Assembly (NCBI RefSeq): GCF_001417735.1
Contig: NZ_BBUZ01000026.1
Span: 1-64,000 of the forward strand
Length of the DNA stretch: 64,000 nucleotides
From: Streptomyces sp. NBRC 110028
GTDB lineage: Bacteria > Actinomycetota > Actinomycetes > Streptomycetales > Streptomycetaceae
Direction: 5' to 3'
Below the pieces are notes generated by a model. It was not told the DNA's origin and made no database searches. It was given only the letters and a program-made list of their open reading frames with translations. The number at the start of each line of letters is the position of its first letter. The stretch's first letter is position 1. A program made the translations under genes and the position numbers. Shown piece after piece: positions 20,528 to 29,095 of the stretch.

Positions 20528-21343
20528 TCAGACGAGCAGTTCCCCGTCGATGACCGTGACGGCCCGGCCGGCCAGCAGCGTACGGTCGCCGCGCACAGTG
20601 GTGCGGACCAGCCCGGTGCGGGCGGAGGCCTGGAGGCCGGTCAGTTCCCCGCGGCCGAGCCGGGCGGACCAGAAGGGCGCGAGCGCGGTGTGCGCGCTGC
20701 CGGTCACCGGGTCCTCGTCGATGCCGACGCCGGGGGCGAAGACGCGCGAGACGAAGTCATGGCCGCGGGCCGGGTCCTCGGGGAGCGCGGTCGCGATGAC
20801 GGCCCGCTTGACGAGCCGCCCGAGTGCGGCGAGGTCGGGGTCGAGGGCCCGTACGGCCTTCTCATCGGCCAGCTCCACCAGCAGATCGCCCACCTGGGGA
20901 CCGGTGTCGTGGGCGGAGACGACCGTGGCGCCGAGCGCGTCGGCCACCTCGCCCGCCACCGGGACCTCGGTGAGCGGGGCGGTCGGGAAGTCCAGGGTGA
21001 TCGTGCCGCTGGGGTCGCCGGTCGCGGACAGCACCCCGCTGAGCGTGGCGAACCGTACGGTGCCGGTCGCGGCGCCCGTCGTACGCAGCACATGGGCGGT
21101 CGCGAGCGTGGCGTGACCGCACATGGCGACCTCGGTGGCCGGGGTGAACCAGCGCAGCGCCCAGTCGGCCCCGGCCCCGGGGGGAAGCGGGTGGGCGAAG
21201 GCGGTCTCCGACAGGTTGACCTCGGCGGCGACCTCCTGGAGCCAGGTGTCGTCCGGGAAGGCGCCGGTGTCCAGGAGGACCACCCCCGCCGGGTTGCCCG
21301 CGAAGGGGCGGTCGGTGAAGGCGTCGACGATTCGTATCCGCAT
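20528..21343 (-). CDS. PhzF family isomerase/epimerase
   Basis: This protein of 271 aa has the two-lobed diaminopimelate-epimerase fold of PhzF. The N-terminal IRIVDAFTDRPFAGNPAGV and the catalytic glutamate in NLSETAF (E46) are present, as is the second-lobe VDEDPVTGSAHTAL-type segment (read here as GIDEDPVTGSAHTAL). ATG 21343 is chosen because the family starts there; the open frame runs to 21481 without conserved sequence. No phenazine genes are nearby, so it is probably a housekeeping isomerase of unknown substrate. It converges on the CPBP gene and is divergent from PadR. Confidence 0.87.
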   Translation of the reverse strand: MRIRIVDAFTDRPFAGNPAGVVLLDTGAFPDDTWLQEVAAEVNLSETAFAHPLPPGAGADWALRWFTPATEVAMCGHATLATAHVLRTTGAATGTVRFATLSGVLSATGDPSGTITLDFPTAPLTEVPVAGEVADALGATVVSAHDTGPQVGDLLVELADEKAVRALDPDLAALGRLVKRAVIATALPEDPARGHDFVSRVFAPGVGIDEDPVTGSAHTALAPFWSARLGRGELTGLQASARTGLVRTTVRGDRTLLAGRAVTVIDGELLV

Positions 21344-21413
21344 GGCCCGACCGTAGGCGGCGGCCGGCGCGCCGGACCATGGCCAATCCCCGAAGGGTGG
21401 ACTCGTTCCGGCA

Positions 21414-21442
21414 TTGTCATCCGACCGGTTCCGATATATCGT
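21414..21442 (+). promoter_or_regulatory. Promoter of the PadR gene
   Basis: TTGTCA at 21414-21419 and TATCGT at 21437-21442 are 17 bp apart, about 40 bp upstream of ATG 21480. The -10 box overlaps the dyad at 21438-21467. Confidence 0.5.
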
Positions 21443-21467
21443 TGAGGCATCGTGATGGATCGACGAT
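21438..21467. promoter_or_regulatory. PadR operator candidate
   Basis: ATCGTTGA and TCGACGAT form an imperfect dyad (7 of 8) across the -10 region. This is the usual place for PadR autorepression. Confidence 0.4.
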
Positions 21468-21479
21468 GAAAGGAGCGTC

Positions 21480-22124
21480 ATGATGAGGTATCACCGTGGA
21501 CATGAGCACCGCGGACCCGGCCGGCGCGACCGGGGTGACTTCGAGGAGCGGCGCGCGGCCTTCGGGCCGTTCGGTCCCGGACCCGGCGGCTTCGGCGGGT
21601 CCCCCTTCGGCGGCCCCCCGTTCGGCGGCCGCGGCCATGGCGGCGGCGGGCGCCGCGGCGGCCGGGCGCGGCGCGGCGATGTGCGCGCCTCGATCCTGGC
21701 CCTTCTCAAGGACCGTCCGATGCACGGCTACGAGATGATCCAGGAGATCGCCGAGCGCAGCGGGGGAGCGTGGAAGCCGAGCCCCGGCTCGGTCTATCCG
21801 ACGCTGCAGCTCCTCGAGGACGAGGGGATGATCAGCAGTGAGAGCGACGGGGGCAAGAAGCTGTACGCGCTCACCGAGGCCGGGCTCGCCGAGGCCGAGG
21901 CGGGGCCGCAGGCCCCGTGGGAAGAGGCCGGGCGCGGCATCGACTGGGAGGCCATGCAGGAGGTCCGGCAGGCCGGCTTCGGGCTGATGGAGGCGTTCGC
22001 GCAGGTCTGGAAGACGGGCAGCCCCGAGCAGCGGCAGAAGGCGCTGTCCGTCATCAACGAGTCGCGCAAGCGGCTGTATCTGATCCTCGCCGAGCAGGAC
22101 GAAGAGGAGGGCGACGAGGGCTGA
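21480..22124 (+). CDS. PadR-family transcriptional regulator with Gly-rich leader
   Basis: This 214-aa regulator begins with about 60 residues of Gly/Phe/Pro/Arg-rich sequence ([24 protein letters not shown]). A PadR winged helix follows at about 65-140 (DRPMHGYEMIQEIAERSGG, PSPGSVYPTLQLLEDEG), then a helical C-terminal dimer arm. PadR proteins usually repress transporter or detoxification genes. The target here is not obvious; the divergent PhzF gene is one candidate. ATG 21480 follows AAAGGAG. A promoter and a dyad lie just upstream. Confidence 0.87.
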   Translation: MMRYHRGHEHRGPGRRDRGDFEERRAAFGPFGPGPGGFGGSPFGGPPFGGRGHGGGGRRGGRARRGDVRASILALLKDRPMHGYEMIQEIAERSGGAWKPSPGSVYPTLQLLEDEGMISSESDGGKKLYALTEAGLAEAEAGPQAPWEEAGRGIDWEAMQEVRQAGFGLMEAFAQVWKTGSPEQRQKALSVINESRKRLYLILAEQDEEEGDEG

Positions 22125-22134
22125 AACAGGGGGG

Positions 22135-22563
22135 CTACGCCACCAGCGCGGCGAGCTTGCGCAGCGACTCGTTCAGCGCCGCGGCCGCCGAGTCCTTGAG
22201 CTTTCCGGCCATCAGGGACACCGCCGCCCCCGTGAAGTCGCCGTCGACGCGGACCGTCGTCGCGTCCCCGTCCGGCGCCAGCGCGTAGCGCATGCCGAGG
22301 TTCACGCCCATCGGGCCCTTGCCCCGGGTGGCGAGCACCCGCCCGGGTGCGTACTCCTCGACGGTCCAGGTCACTTCGGCGGGGAAGCCCATCAGCCGCA
22401 TGTTCTCCTGGTAGGTCGCCGCGGCCTCCAGTGAGGCGGGGGCGCCCCGGGGGAAGCCGGTGTGGGTGACGTTCCAGTCGCCGTATGTGGCGAAGTCCGT
22501 GAGCTGGGCCCACACCTTCTCGACCGGTGCCTCGATGCGTAACTGAGCGCTGACCTCGGCCAT
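22135..22563 (-). CDS. SRPBCC family protein (polyketide cyclase/CoxG-like)
   Basis: This 142-aa protein is a single START-like helix-grip domain, beginning AEVSAQLRIEAPVEKVWAQL and ending with the long C-terminal helix SLRKLAALVA. Members of this family bind hydrophobic ligands, and some are cyclases. The ligand is unknown here. ATG 22563 fits the family start, and the frame upstream to 22629 is not conserved. It converges on PadR with a 10-bp gap and follows the HAD gene on the same strand after 66 bp. Confidence 0.8.
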   Translation of the reverse strand: MAEVSAQLRIEAPVEKVWAQLTDFATYGDWNVTHTGFPRGAPASLEAAATYQENMRLMGFPAEVTWTVEEYAPGRVLATRGKGPMGVNLGMRYALAPDGDATTVRVDGDFTGAAVSLMAGKLKDSAAAALNESLRKLAALVA

Positions 22564-22629
22564 GGGGTCATGTCCCTTCCGGGTGTCCGGCGGCGGGGCT
22601 GCGCACCGTAGCCCCGCCGCCGGGAACAT

Positions 22630-23187
22630 TCAATACTGACGCCCCGTCAGTGATGGGCGCACCGTCTGCGGCCGCGGGCGCCGCAGGCGGCGCGCCCGGG
22701 GCGGGTGCCGCAGCAGCCGGTCGACGTGCTCCCGGCGCAGCCCGTGCGCGGGGTCGACCGGCAGCAGCAGCCGGTCGCGCCGCAGGCGGGACCGGGCCGC
22801 CAGCCGCTCGGGGATCACATCGTCCACCCAGGCGAACGGGCGGCCCGCGGCGTACCGCAGGATCGGCGCCCACTTGCGGCCCGTGAGGAGGTCGAGCACC
22901 GGCAGCTTCGGATCGTCCGGCCGCGGCTCGTAGCCCGTGAACTCCACGACCGGAAGCCGGGGCAGTTCGAGGAGTGGCGCGATATGACGGTTGGCCTCGT
23001 GCTCCCAGGTCGTGGCCCAGACGAGTTCGTAGGTGGCGGACAGCTCGCGCAGCCAGTCGGCGTGGGTGACGGAGAGGAGGACGGTGAAGTCGAGTACGTC
23101 GTAGGCGGTGAACCCGTCGGTCGGCAGGACCGGGTTGAGAACACCGTCGATGTCCAGGAAGAGCAGCGGCCGGGCGGTCATCGTCAC
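22630..23187 (-). CDS. HAD-like hydrolase domain protein
   Basis: This 185-aa protein begins with a HAD nucleophile motif, LLFLDIDGVLNPV, at residues 8-20. A WATTWEHEAN segment near 58-67 and AWVDDVIPE near 119-127 could supply the second acid motif. It resembles the small HAD phosphatase-like proteins common in Streptomyces. The last 35 residues are Arg-rich. ATG 23187 or 23181 may be the start, and AAGGAGTGA precedes both. The substrate is unknown. It may be cotranscribed with the SRPBCC gene. Confidence 0.7.
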   Translation of the reverse strand: MTMTARPLLFLDIDGVLNPVLPTDGFTAYDVLDFTVLLSVTHADWLRELSATYELVWATTWEHEANRHIAPLLELPRLPVVEFTGYEPRPDDPKLPVLDLLTGRKWAPILRYAAGRPFAWVDDVIPERLAARSRLRRDRLLLPVDPAHGLRREHVDRLLRHPPRARRLRRPRPQTVRPSLTGRQY

Positions 23188-23417
23188 TCCTTGGCGGCAC
23201 TGTGCGGCGGAAAGGCGCGGTGGTGATTGGGGGGACGGACCCGGAGCGGCGCCGGTTGCGCGTCGCGGGAGTTTCGAGGGGTTCCAGGGCCGGGAGGAAC
23301 GCCGGGTCCTCTCCTCCCCGAGGATGATTTCCGGTCATCCGTGCCCAACTACCGTGGGACCCGCACATGCTTCCCGCTGAGGACGCTTCGGCCTCAAGGG
23401 ACTGATGGGGTGAGAGC

Positions 23418-23945
23418 GTGCGAAGTCCTGCCCTTTCCGCTTCCCCCGACCCGGCCGGTTCCGGGTTCGAGGACCGGCTGAGCGAGCCGTTGACCGCCGT
23501 GGTCACGGGGGCCCGCCGCCGCGCCGTACGCGACGGGGACAACCAGCTGGACACGGCCCATCTGCTGCACACCCTGGTGGAGAACGAGCCGCGGGTGTGG
23601 GGCGCGTTCGCCGGCGGCCCGCCCCAAGTGGTGCGGCTGCTCGGCTATCTGGTGCAGCGCACCATCGGCTACGGGATCCGGTGGAGCGGCACGGTCGAGA
23701 ACTCCGTGACCGGTGCCGGTGACGGGGTGCCCGGCTGGTCCCCGGCCGCCGCTGCCGCCATGGCGTCGGCGGTCGGGCGCGCCGTGACGCGGGGCGCGTT
23801 CCTCGCCGAGGGCCCCGACCTCCTCGCCGCGCTCACCTACGACCGGCAGTGCCGGGCCGTGGAGGTGCTGCGGCGGGCCGGGGTGGATGTGGACCTGCTG
23901 GTGACGGCGCTGGAAGGCGCGCCGTGCCAGGCGCGTACGGGGTGA
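23418..23945 (+). CDS. Clp N-terminal-like domain protein
   Basis: This 175-aa protein carries two copies of a Clp-N-type repeat, at about 20-95 (DTAHLLHTLVENEPRVWGAF) and 110-170 (AFLAEGPDLLAALTYDRQCR). There is no AAA+ ATPase domain, so it cannot unfold proteins alone. It may be an adaptor or decoy for ClpC, which is inference. GTG 23418 is the only good start. The 230-bp gap before it (23188-23417) shows nothing else. The DMT transporter gene follows 32 bp later. Confidence 0.7.
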   Translation: MRSPALSASPDPAGSGFEDRLSEPLTAVVTGARRRAVRDGDNQLDTAHLLHTLVENEPRVWGAFAGGPPQVVRLLGYLVQRTIGYGIRWSGTVENSVTGAGDGVPGWSPAAAAAMASAVGRAVTRGAFLAEGPDLLAALTYDRQCRAVEVLRRAGVDVDLLVTALEGAPCQARTG

Positions 23946-23977
23946 CGGTCCTGACATCGGGCTGACATGATGGCCCG

Positions 23978-25033
23978 ATGCACCACACGCGAGGGCAGCG
24001 CCATGATCAGGGCAGGGGTGTCGGTCTGGGGCTCGCCCTGGTCTCGGCGCTCGCGTTCGGCGGCTCGGGCGTCGCCGCCAAACCGCTGATCGGGGCGGGG
24101 CTGGAACCGCTGCAGGTCACCTGGTTGCGAGTGGCGGGCGCCGCCCTCGTCATGCTGCCCCTGGTCTGGCGCCACCGCCGCCTGCCGCTGCGGCGCCCCG
24201 GACTGCTCCTGGGCTTCGGCCTGCTGGCCGTGGCGGGCGTCCAGGCCTGCTACTTCGCCGCGCTCTCCCGCATCCCGGTCGGGGTCGCGCTGCTCGTCGA
24301 ATACCTCGCGCCCGCGCTGGTGCTGGGATGGGTCCGGTTCGTCCAGCGGCGGCCGGTGAGCCGGGCGGCCGCGGCCGGCGTCGTCCTCGCCGTGGGCGGG
24401 CTCGCGTGTGTGGTGGAGGTGTGGTCCGGGCTGAGCTTCGACGCGCTGGGGCTGGTGCTCGCCCTCGGCGCCGCCTGCTGCCAGGTCGGCTACTTCGTCC
24501 TGTCCGACCACGGCAGCGAGGGGCAGGACGCCGCCGATCCGCTCGGGGTCATCGCCTACGGGCTGCTGATCGGCGCCGCGGTGCTGACGGTGATCGCCCG
24601 GCCGTGGGAGCTGCACTGGCCGGTGCTCACGGGGCAGGCCGACCTCGCGGGCACGCGGGTGCCCGCGGTGCTGCTGCTGTGCTGGATCGTGCTGGTGGCC
24701 ACGGTGATCGCGTATCTGACCGGGGTGCTCTCGGTGCGCCGGCTCTCGCCGCAGGTGGCCGGGGTGGTGGCCTGCCTGGAGGCGGTGGTCGCGACGGTGC
24801 TGGCCTGGGTACTGCTGGACGAACACCTGGGCGTGGCCCAGGTCGTCGGCGGTGCGGTGGTGCTGGGCGGGGCGCTGATCGCGCAGACGTCGGCGCCGAA
24901 GGCTGCGGGGGCGGAGCCGGTGGCGGCGGGACCGTCCCCCGTCGAGCCCGCGGGCGCCGCGGCCGCGCGGGGGCACCGCCACGCGGTGGCGGACGAGCCC
25001 CCGGAGGACCGCCCCGGACACCCGGCCCCGTAA
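23978..25033 (+). CDS. EamA/DMT-family transporter
   Basis: This 351-aa membrane protein has ten hydrophobic segments in two EamA halves (about 12-145 and 160-300). The C-terminal tail of about 50 residues is Pro/Ala/Glu-rich and hydrophilic. DMT proteins of this type usually export amino acids or small metabolites. The substrate is unknown. ATG 23978 lies near the end of the Clp-N gene, so cotranscription is possible. A second DMT gene occurs at 27137-28087, but the two are not close paralogues by eye. Confidence 0.87.
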   Translation: MHHTRGQRHDQGRGVGLGLALVSALAFGGSGVAAKPLIGAGLEPLQVTWLRVAGAALVMLPLVWRHRRLPLRRPGLLLGFGLLAVAGVQACYFAALSRIPVGVALLVEYLAPALVLGWVRFVQRRPVSRAAAAGVVLAVGGLACVVEVWSGLSFDALGLVLALGAACCQVGYFVLSDHGSEGQDAADPLGVIAYGLLIGAAVLTVIARPWELHWPVLTGQADLAGTRVPAVLLLCWIVLVATVIAYLTGVLSVRRLSPQVAGVVACLEAVVATVLAWVLLDEHLGVAQVVGGAVVLGGALIAQTSAPKAAGAEPVAAGPSPVEPAGAAAARGHRHAVADEPPEDRPGHPAP

Positions 25034-25048
25034 GCCCTCTGACACCCC

Positions 25049-25741
25049 CTAGTCCAGCGATGCGAGATAGCCGGGCAGGGGTGTGCCCGGCGCCAGGTCG
25101 TCCGCGGGGACGGGCGCGCCGTAGGTCCGGGCGACCGGGATCACGCCGCTCCAGTACGGCAGCGCCATGTCCTCCGGGTCGTCGTTGGGGCCACCGGCGC
25201 GGATCTTGGCGGAGACCTCGTCGAGGTCGAGGCGGAGCACGGCGGTGGCGGCCAGCTCCTTCGCGTTCGCGGGGCGGGAGTCGGCGGCCCGGCCCGGCAC
25301 CACATGGTCCACGATCGCGTCGAGCGCCGCCGCGCGCTCGGTGTCGTCGAGCACCTGACGGGCGGTGCCGTGCACCACCACCGAGCGGTAGTTGATCGAG
25401 TGGTGGAACGCCGAGCGGGCGAGCACCAGGCCGTCGACGTGGGTGACCGTCAGGCACACCGGCAGCCCCGGGTCCTCGGCGCCCGCCATCCGCAGGGGGC
25501 GCGAGCCGGTCGAGCCGTGGACGTAGAGGCGGGTCCCGGACCGGGCGTAGAGGGTCGGCAGGACGACCGGGGCACCGTCGCGTATGAAGCCCAGGTGGCA
25601 GACGTACGCCGCGTCGAGGATCCCGTGCACCACGTCCGCGTCGTACGAGGCGCGCTCCCGGGCGCGGGTCGGGGTGGTGCGGTCGGTCGCCGCGTAGGCG
25701 GTGTCGTGCGGCTCGGTGGTCGGCTCGGTGGTCGCACTCAT
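25049..25741 (-). CDS. Pyridoxamine 5'-phosphate oxidase family flavoprotein
   Basis: This 230-aa protein has a split-barrel FMN-binding fold, with VCHLGFIRDGAPVVLPTLYA and LYVHGSTGSRPLRMA in the first half. It lacks the full signature of true PdxH. The family includes heme-utilisation and flavin-reductase-like proteins. It is divergent from a MocR regulator with a 37-bp gap that holds a perfect dyad, so the MocR protein very likely controls it. MocR proteins use pyridoxal phosphate, so a vitamin B6-linked role is attractive but unproven. Confidence 0.82.
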   Translation of the reverse strand: MSATTEPTTEPHDTAYAATDRTTPTRARERASYDADVVHGILDAAYVCHLGFIRDGAPVVLPTLYARSGTRLYVHGSTGSRPLRMAGAEDPGLPVCLTVTHVDGLVLARSAFHHSINYRSVVVHGTARQVLDDTERAAALDAIVDHVVPGRAADSRPANAKELAATAVLRLDLDEVSAKIRAGGPNDDPEDMALPYWSGVIPVARTYGAPVPADDLAPGTPLPGYLASLD

Positions 25742-25759
25742 TTGCGCACTCCCATTGAA

Positions 25760-25785
25760 CTAGTGCAAACTATGTTTTGTGCTAG
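25760..25785. promoter_or_regulatory. MocR operator candidate in the divergent gap
   Basis: CTAG-N2-CAAA-N6-TTTG-N2-CTAG is perfectly symmetric and covers the start codon of the MocR gene (GTG 25779) and the promoter zone of the divergent flavoprotein gene. This is a strong candidate autoregulatory site. Confidence 0.6.
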
Positions 25786-27113
25786 GAGAATATCCGATCG
25801 AAGGCCGTGGCGCAGCGGAGATCGCGGCCAGTGTGGAGCGGGCGGTCGGCGCCGGATCGCTGTCGCCCGGCCAAGCGCTGCCGCCACAGCGGGAGTTGGC
25901 CACGCGGCTGGGCGTCAACCCGAACACCGTCGCGGCCGCCTATCGCGTCCTGCGCGAGCGCGGGGTCGTCGAGACGGCGGGCCGCCGGGGGACCCGGGTA
26001 CGGGCGCGCCCCGCGAGCACACCCCGCGAGTGGCTTCGGGTCGAGGCCCCGGGCGCGCGCGACCTCGCGGCCGGCAACCCCGACCCCGCCCTGCTGCCGC
26101 CGCTCGGCGCGGCCCTCGCGGAGGCCGCCGCGCGCGCCGCCGACCGCCCCACGCTGTACGGCGCGCCGGGGGTCGCCCCCGCCCTCGGCGAGTCGGCGCG
26201 CGCCGCCTTCGACGCGGACGGCGTGCCGGACGGGCCCGTCGCCGTCACCTCCGGCTCGCTCGACGCCATCGAGCGCGTCCTCGCCGCTCATCTGCGGCCC
26301 GGTGACGCGGTCGCCGTCGAGGACCCCGGCTGGGGCAGTCTGCTCGACCTGATCCCGGCGCTCGGGCTGCGCACCGTGCCCGTCGGGCTCGACGACGACG
26401 GGCCGCTGCCGGAGGAGGTGGAGCGGGCGCTGCGCCAGGGGGCGCGGGCGCTGGTCGTCACCGACCGGGCGCAGAACCCGACGGGCGCGGCGGTGAGCGC
26501 GGCGCGCGCCCATGAGCTGCGCACCGTTCTCGCGGGCCACCCCGGCGTGGTGCTCATCGAGGACGACCACGGCCACGGCATCGTGGACCTGCCGCTGCGT
26601 CCGCTCGCGGGCGGCACGGACCACTGGGTCCTGGTCCGCTCCACCGCCAAGGCGTACGGCCCCGATCTGCGCCTGGCGGTGCTCACCGGCGACGCCGTCA
26701 CCCTGGACCGGCTGCGCGGACGGCAGCGCCTCGGCCCCGGCTGGGTGAGTCATCTGCTGCAGGACGCCGTGACGTGGCTGTGGCGCACCGGCGCGGTGGA
26801 CCCGGTGGCGGTCGCGGCGGCATACGACGCGCGCCGTGACGCCCTGGTGAGCGCTCTGCGGGAGCGGGGAGTCGCCGCGCACGGGCGCAGCGGGATGAAC
26901 GTCTGGGTGCCGGTGCCCGACGAGACGGGCGCGGTGGCCCGCCTGCTGTCCGCGGGCTGGGCGGCCGCGCCGGGCGCCCGGTTCCGGGTGGCCTCGGGGC
27001 CGGGGCTGCGGCTGACGGTCTCACCGCTGCGCGCCGAAGAAGTGGCCGGGCTCGCCGACGCGGTGGCGTCGGCGGTGGCGAGGGGGCCGGCCCCGGCGGG
27101 CCGGACGGACTGA
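25779..27113 (+). CDS. MocR/GabR-type regulator (GntR helix-turn-helix + aminotransferase domain)
   Basis: This 444-aa fusion has a GntR winged helix at residues 10-75 ([22 protein letters not shown]) and a class I aminotransferase-like domain from about 85 to the end. The pyridoxal-phosphate lysine is in [15 protein letters not shown] near residue 291, and DRAQNPTG is also present. Such proteins sense pyridoxal phosphate or its amino adducts and control nearby metabolic genes. The GTG start at 25779 lies inside the dyad and has no ribosome site, but the conserved sequence begins right after it. The likely target is the divergent flavoprotein gene. Confidence 0.87.
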   Translation: MLGEYPIEGRGAAEIAASVERAVGAGSLSPGQALPPQRELATRLGVNPNTVAAAYRVLRERGVVETAGRRGTRVRARPASTPREWLRVEAPGARDLAAGNPDPALLPPLGAALAEAAARAADRPTLYGAPGVAPALGESARAAFDADGVPDGPVAVTSGSLDAIERVLAAHLRPGDAVAVEDPGWGSLLDLIPALGLRTVPVGLDDDGPLPEEVERALRQGARALVVTDRAQNPTGAAVSAARAHELRTVLAGHPGVVLIEDDHGHGIVDLPLRPLAGGTDHWVLVRSTAKAYGPDLRLAVLTGDAVTLDRLRGRQRLGPGWVSHLLQDAVTWLWRTGAVDPVAVAAAYDARRDALVSALRERGVAAHGRSGMNVWVPVPDETGAVARLLSAGWAAAPGARFRVASGPGLRLTVSPLRAEEVAGLADAVASAVARGPAPAGRTD

Positions 27114-27136
27114 TGGGTCACGTGCTTCCGGTGGAT

Positions 27137-28087
27137 CTACCGGCGCTGGGTGAGGGCCGCGCCGACGAGGATGATCAGGGCGCCCACCGGCGTGTTCCAG
27201 TCGAGGTGTTCGCCGAGGATCAGCACGCCCGCCGCCGTGGCGATCACCGGGACGAAGTACGTCACCATCATCGCCGTCGTCGGGCCGACCTCATCCACCA
27301 GGCCGTACTGGATCAGGAAGGCGACACCGGTGCCCAGGGCGCCCAGGGCGAGCACCGACAGCAGGGGGAGGATGGGGTAGGAGCCGGGGGCCGGCGCGGC
27401 GAGCGGGGCGGCCACCGCGAGCTGGACCGTGCCGAGCAGCAACTGGCCGGAGGACATGGCCAGATGGGAGTTCCCGGTCCCGGCGAGCGTGCGGCGGACG
27501 TAGGCCCAGCCGATCGCGTAGCTGAGCGAGGCGGTGAGTGCGAGGGCCGTGCCCACCGGGTCCTGGCCGGAGAAGCCCTGCCACGCGCCCAGCACGATCA
27601 GGACCCCGGCGAAGCCGAGGCCCAGGCCCGCCACGCGCTGCCGGGTCGGGCGGTCGTCGGAGACGACGGCCACCGCGACGACCATGCCCCACAGGGGCGA
27701 GGCGGCGTTGCAGATCCCGGCCAGGGTGGAGGGGATGGTCGTCTCGGCGTAGGCGAAGAGCGAGAACGGAAGGGCGTTGAGGAAGAACGCGGCCACGGCC
27801 AGATGGCCCCACACCCGGGTCCCGCGCGGCAGCCGCTCCCGCTTCGCCACCGCCACCGCGAGGAGGACGGCCGTGCCGAACAGCATCCGGCCGAGCGTGA
27901 CGTACAGCGGCGCGAACGCCTCGGTGCCCACCTTGATGAACAGGAAGCTGAAGCCCCAGACCAGGGCGAGCACGCCGAAGCGGATCCGCCAGTCGAGCAA
28001 CCGCCGTGGGCGGGCGGCGGGTTCGGGGGGCTGTTCGGCGGGCTGTCCGGTGGCAGGGGAGGACGCCGCGGTGGTCGCTGAGGTCAT
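27137..28087 (-). CDS. EamA/DMT-family transporter
   Basis: This 316-aa membrane protein has ten hydrophobic segments in two EamA repeats. The first begins with LVWGFSFLFIKVG at about 42-54, and the second ends with GVLILGEHLDWNTP near 290. The first 30 residues are hydrophilic. A metabolite exporter is likely. It is divergent from a LysR regulator with a 74-bp gap, the common layout for a LysR-controlled exporter. It converges on the MocR gene with a 23-bp gap. Confidence 0.9.
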   Translation of the reverse strand: MTSATTAASSPATGQPAEQPPEPAARPRRLLDWRIRFGVLALVWGFSFLFIKVGTEAFAPLYVTLGRMLFGTAVLLAVAVAKRERLPRGTRVWGHLAVAAFFLNALPFSLFAYAETTIPSTLAGICNAASPLWGMVVAVAVVSDDRPTRQRVAGLGLGFAGVLIVLGAWQGFSGQDPVGTALALTASLSYAIGWAYVRRTLAGTGNSHLAMSSGQLLLGTVQLAVAAPLAAPAPGSYPILPLLSVLALGALGTGVAFLIQYGLVDEVGPTTAMMVTYFVPVIATAAGVLILGEHLDWNTPVGALIILVGAALTQRR

Positions 28088-28135
28088 GGCATCTACAGTG
28101 CTGGCTGCGACTTATTAGAACAAGCGAGAATTCAT

Positions 28136-28154
28136 ATGCTTTTTCACGTAGCAT
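28136..28154. promoter_or_regulatory. LysR-side dyad and -10 box
   Basis: ATGCT and AGCAT are separated by 9 bp in an AT-rich gap. TAGCAT at 28149-28154 would be the -10 box, ending 7 nt before the LysR start. It is both a candidate LysR site and a leaderless promoter. Confidence 0.4.
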
Positions 28155-28161
28155 TCCTTAC

Positions 28162-29067
28162 ATGAATCTGGATCGCCTGCGCACCTTGTACGCCGTGGCC
28201 CGGCACGGTTCCGTGAGCGGCGCGGCCGAGGGGCTGCACGTCACCACCTCGGCCGTCTCCCAGCAGCTGTCCAAGCTGGAGCGGGAGACCGGACAGCAAC
28301 TGCTCGCCAAGAACGGGCGAGGGGTGCGGCTCACCGACGCCGGGCGGCTGCTCTCCGACCACGCGGCGCGGATCCTGTCCCAAGTGGAGCTGGCCCAGGC
28401 GGATCTGGAGGCCCAGCGCGGGCACGCCGTCGGCGAGCTGCTGCTGGGCGCCTTCCCGACCGCCGTCCGCGGCCTCTTCCCCGCCGCGCTGGAGCGGATG
28501 CGGTCCGAACACCCGCAGCTGCGCGCCCGGTTGCAGGAGATGGAGCCGGACGAGTCGGTGCCCGCGGTGGTGCGCGGCGACATCGACCTGGCGGTCGTCC
28601 TCGACTGGTACAACAAGCCGCTGCCGGTGCCCGGCGGGCTGGTCAAGGCGGCGCTGCTGGACGACCTGGTGGACGTGGCGATGCCCGCGGACCACCCCTT
28701 CGCCGACCGCCGCGCGGTCGAGCCGGAGGACTTCGTGGACGACGAGTGGGTGTCCTGGCCCGAGGGCGGGTTCTGCTACGACTGGCTGATGGTGACCCTG
28801 CGCGGCAAGGGCATCGAGCCACACATCCGGCACACCGCGCGGGAGCACCAGACCCAGCTCGCGCTGATCGCCTCCGGGCTCGGCATCGGCGTCATCCCCC
28901 GGCTCGGCCGGGGCCCGGTGCCCGAGGGCGTGCGGATGGTGCCGGTGAGCCCGCCCACGATGCGCCGGCACGTCTACGCGATCTGGCGCGCCGACGCCGA
29001 CCGCAGGCCCTCCATCCGCGCGGCGGTGGACGTGCTGCGGTCGGTGGGGGAGAAGATCGTCGACTGA
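28162..29067 (+). CDS. LysR-family transcriptional regulator
   Basis: This 301-aa protein has a LysR winged helix at residues 1-60 (LRTLYAVARHGSVSGAAEGL, SAVSQQLSKLERE) and a two-lobed effector-binding domain. ATG 28162 is the family start. There is no ribosome site, and TAGCAT ends 7 nt upstream, so the message may be leaderless. The divergent DMT exporter is the expected target, with an exported metabolite as the likely effector. Confidence 0.92.
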   Translation: MNLDRLRTLYAVARHGSVSGAAEGLHVTTSAVSQQLSKLERETGQQLLAKNGRGVRLTDAGRLLSDHAARILSQVELAQADLEAQRGHAVGELLLGAFPTAVRGLFPAALERMRSEHPQLRARLQEMEPDESVPAVVRGDIDLAVVLDWYNKPLPVPGGLVKAALLDDLVDVAMPADHPFADRRAVEPEDFVDDEWVSWPEGGFCYDWLMVTLRGKGIEPHIRHTAREHQTQLALIASGLGIGVIPRLGRGPVPEGVRMVPVSPPTMRRHVYAIWRADADRRPSIRAAVDVLRSVGEKIVD

Positions 29068-29095
29068 CCGGCTGAGCCAGGTCCGTACGACACGC

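Noticed and set aside
20528..21343. PhzF gene as evidence of a phenazine cluster
   Set aside because: No other phenazine genes are nearby, and PhzF-like proteins are common outside such clusters.
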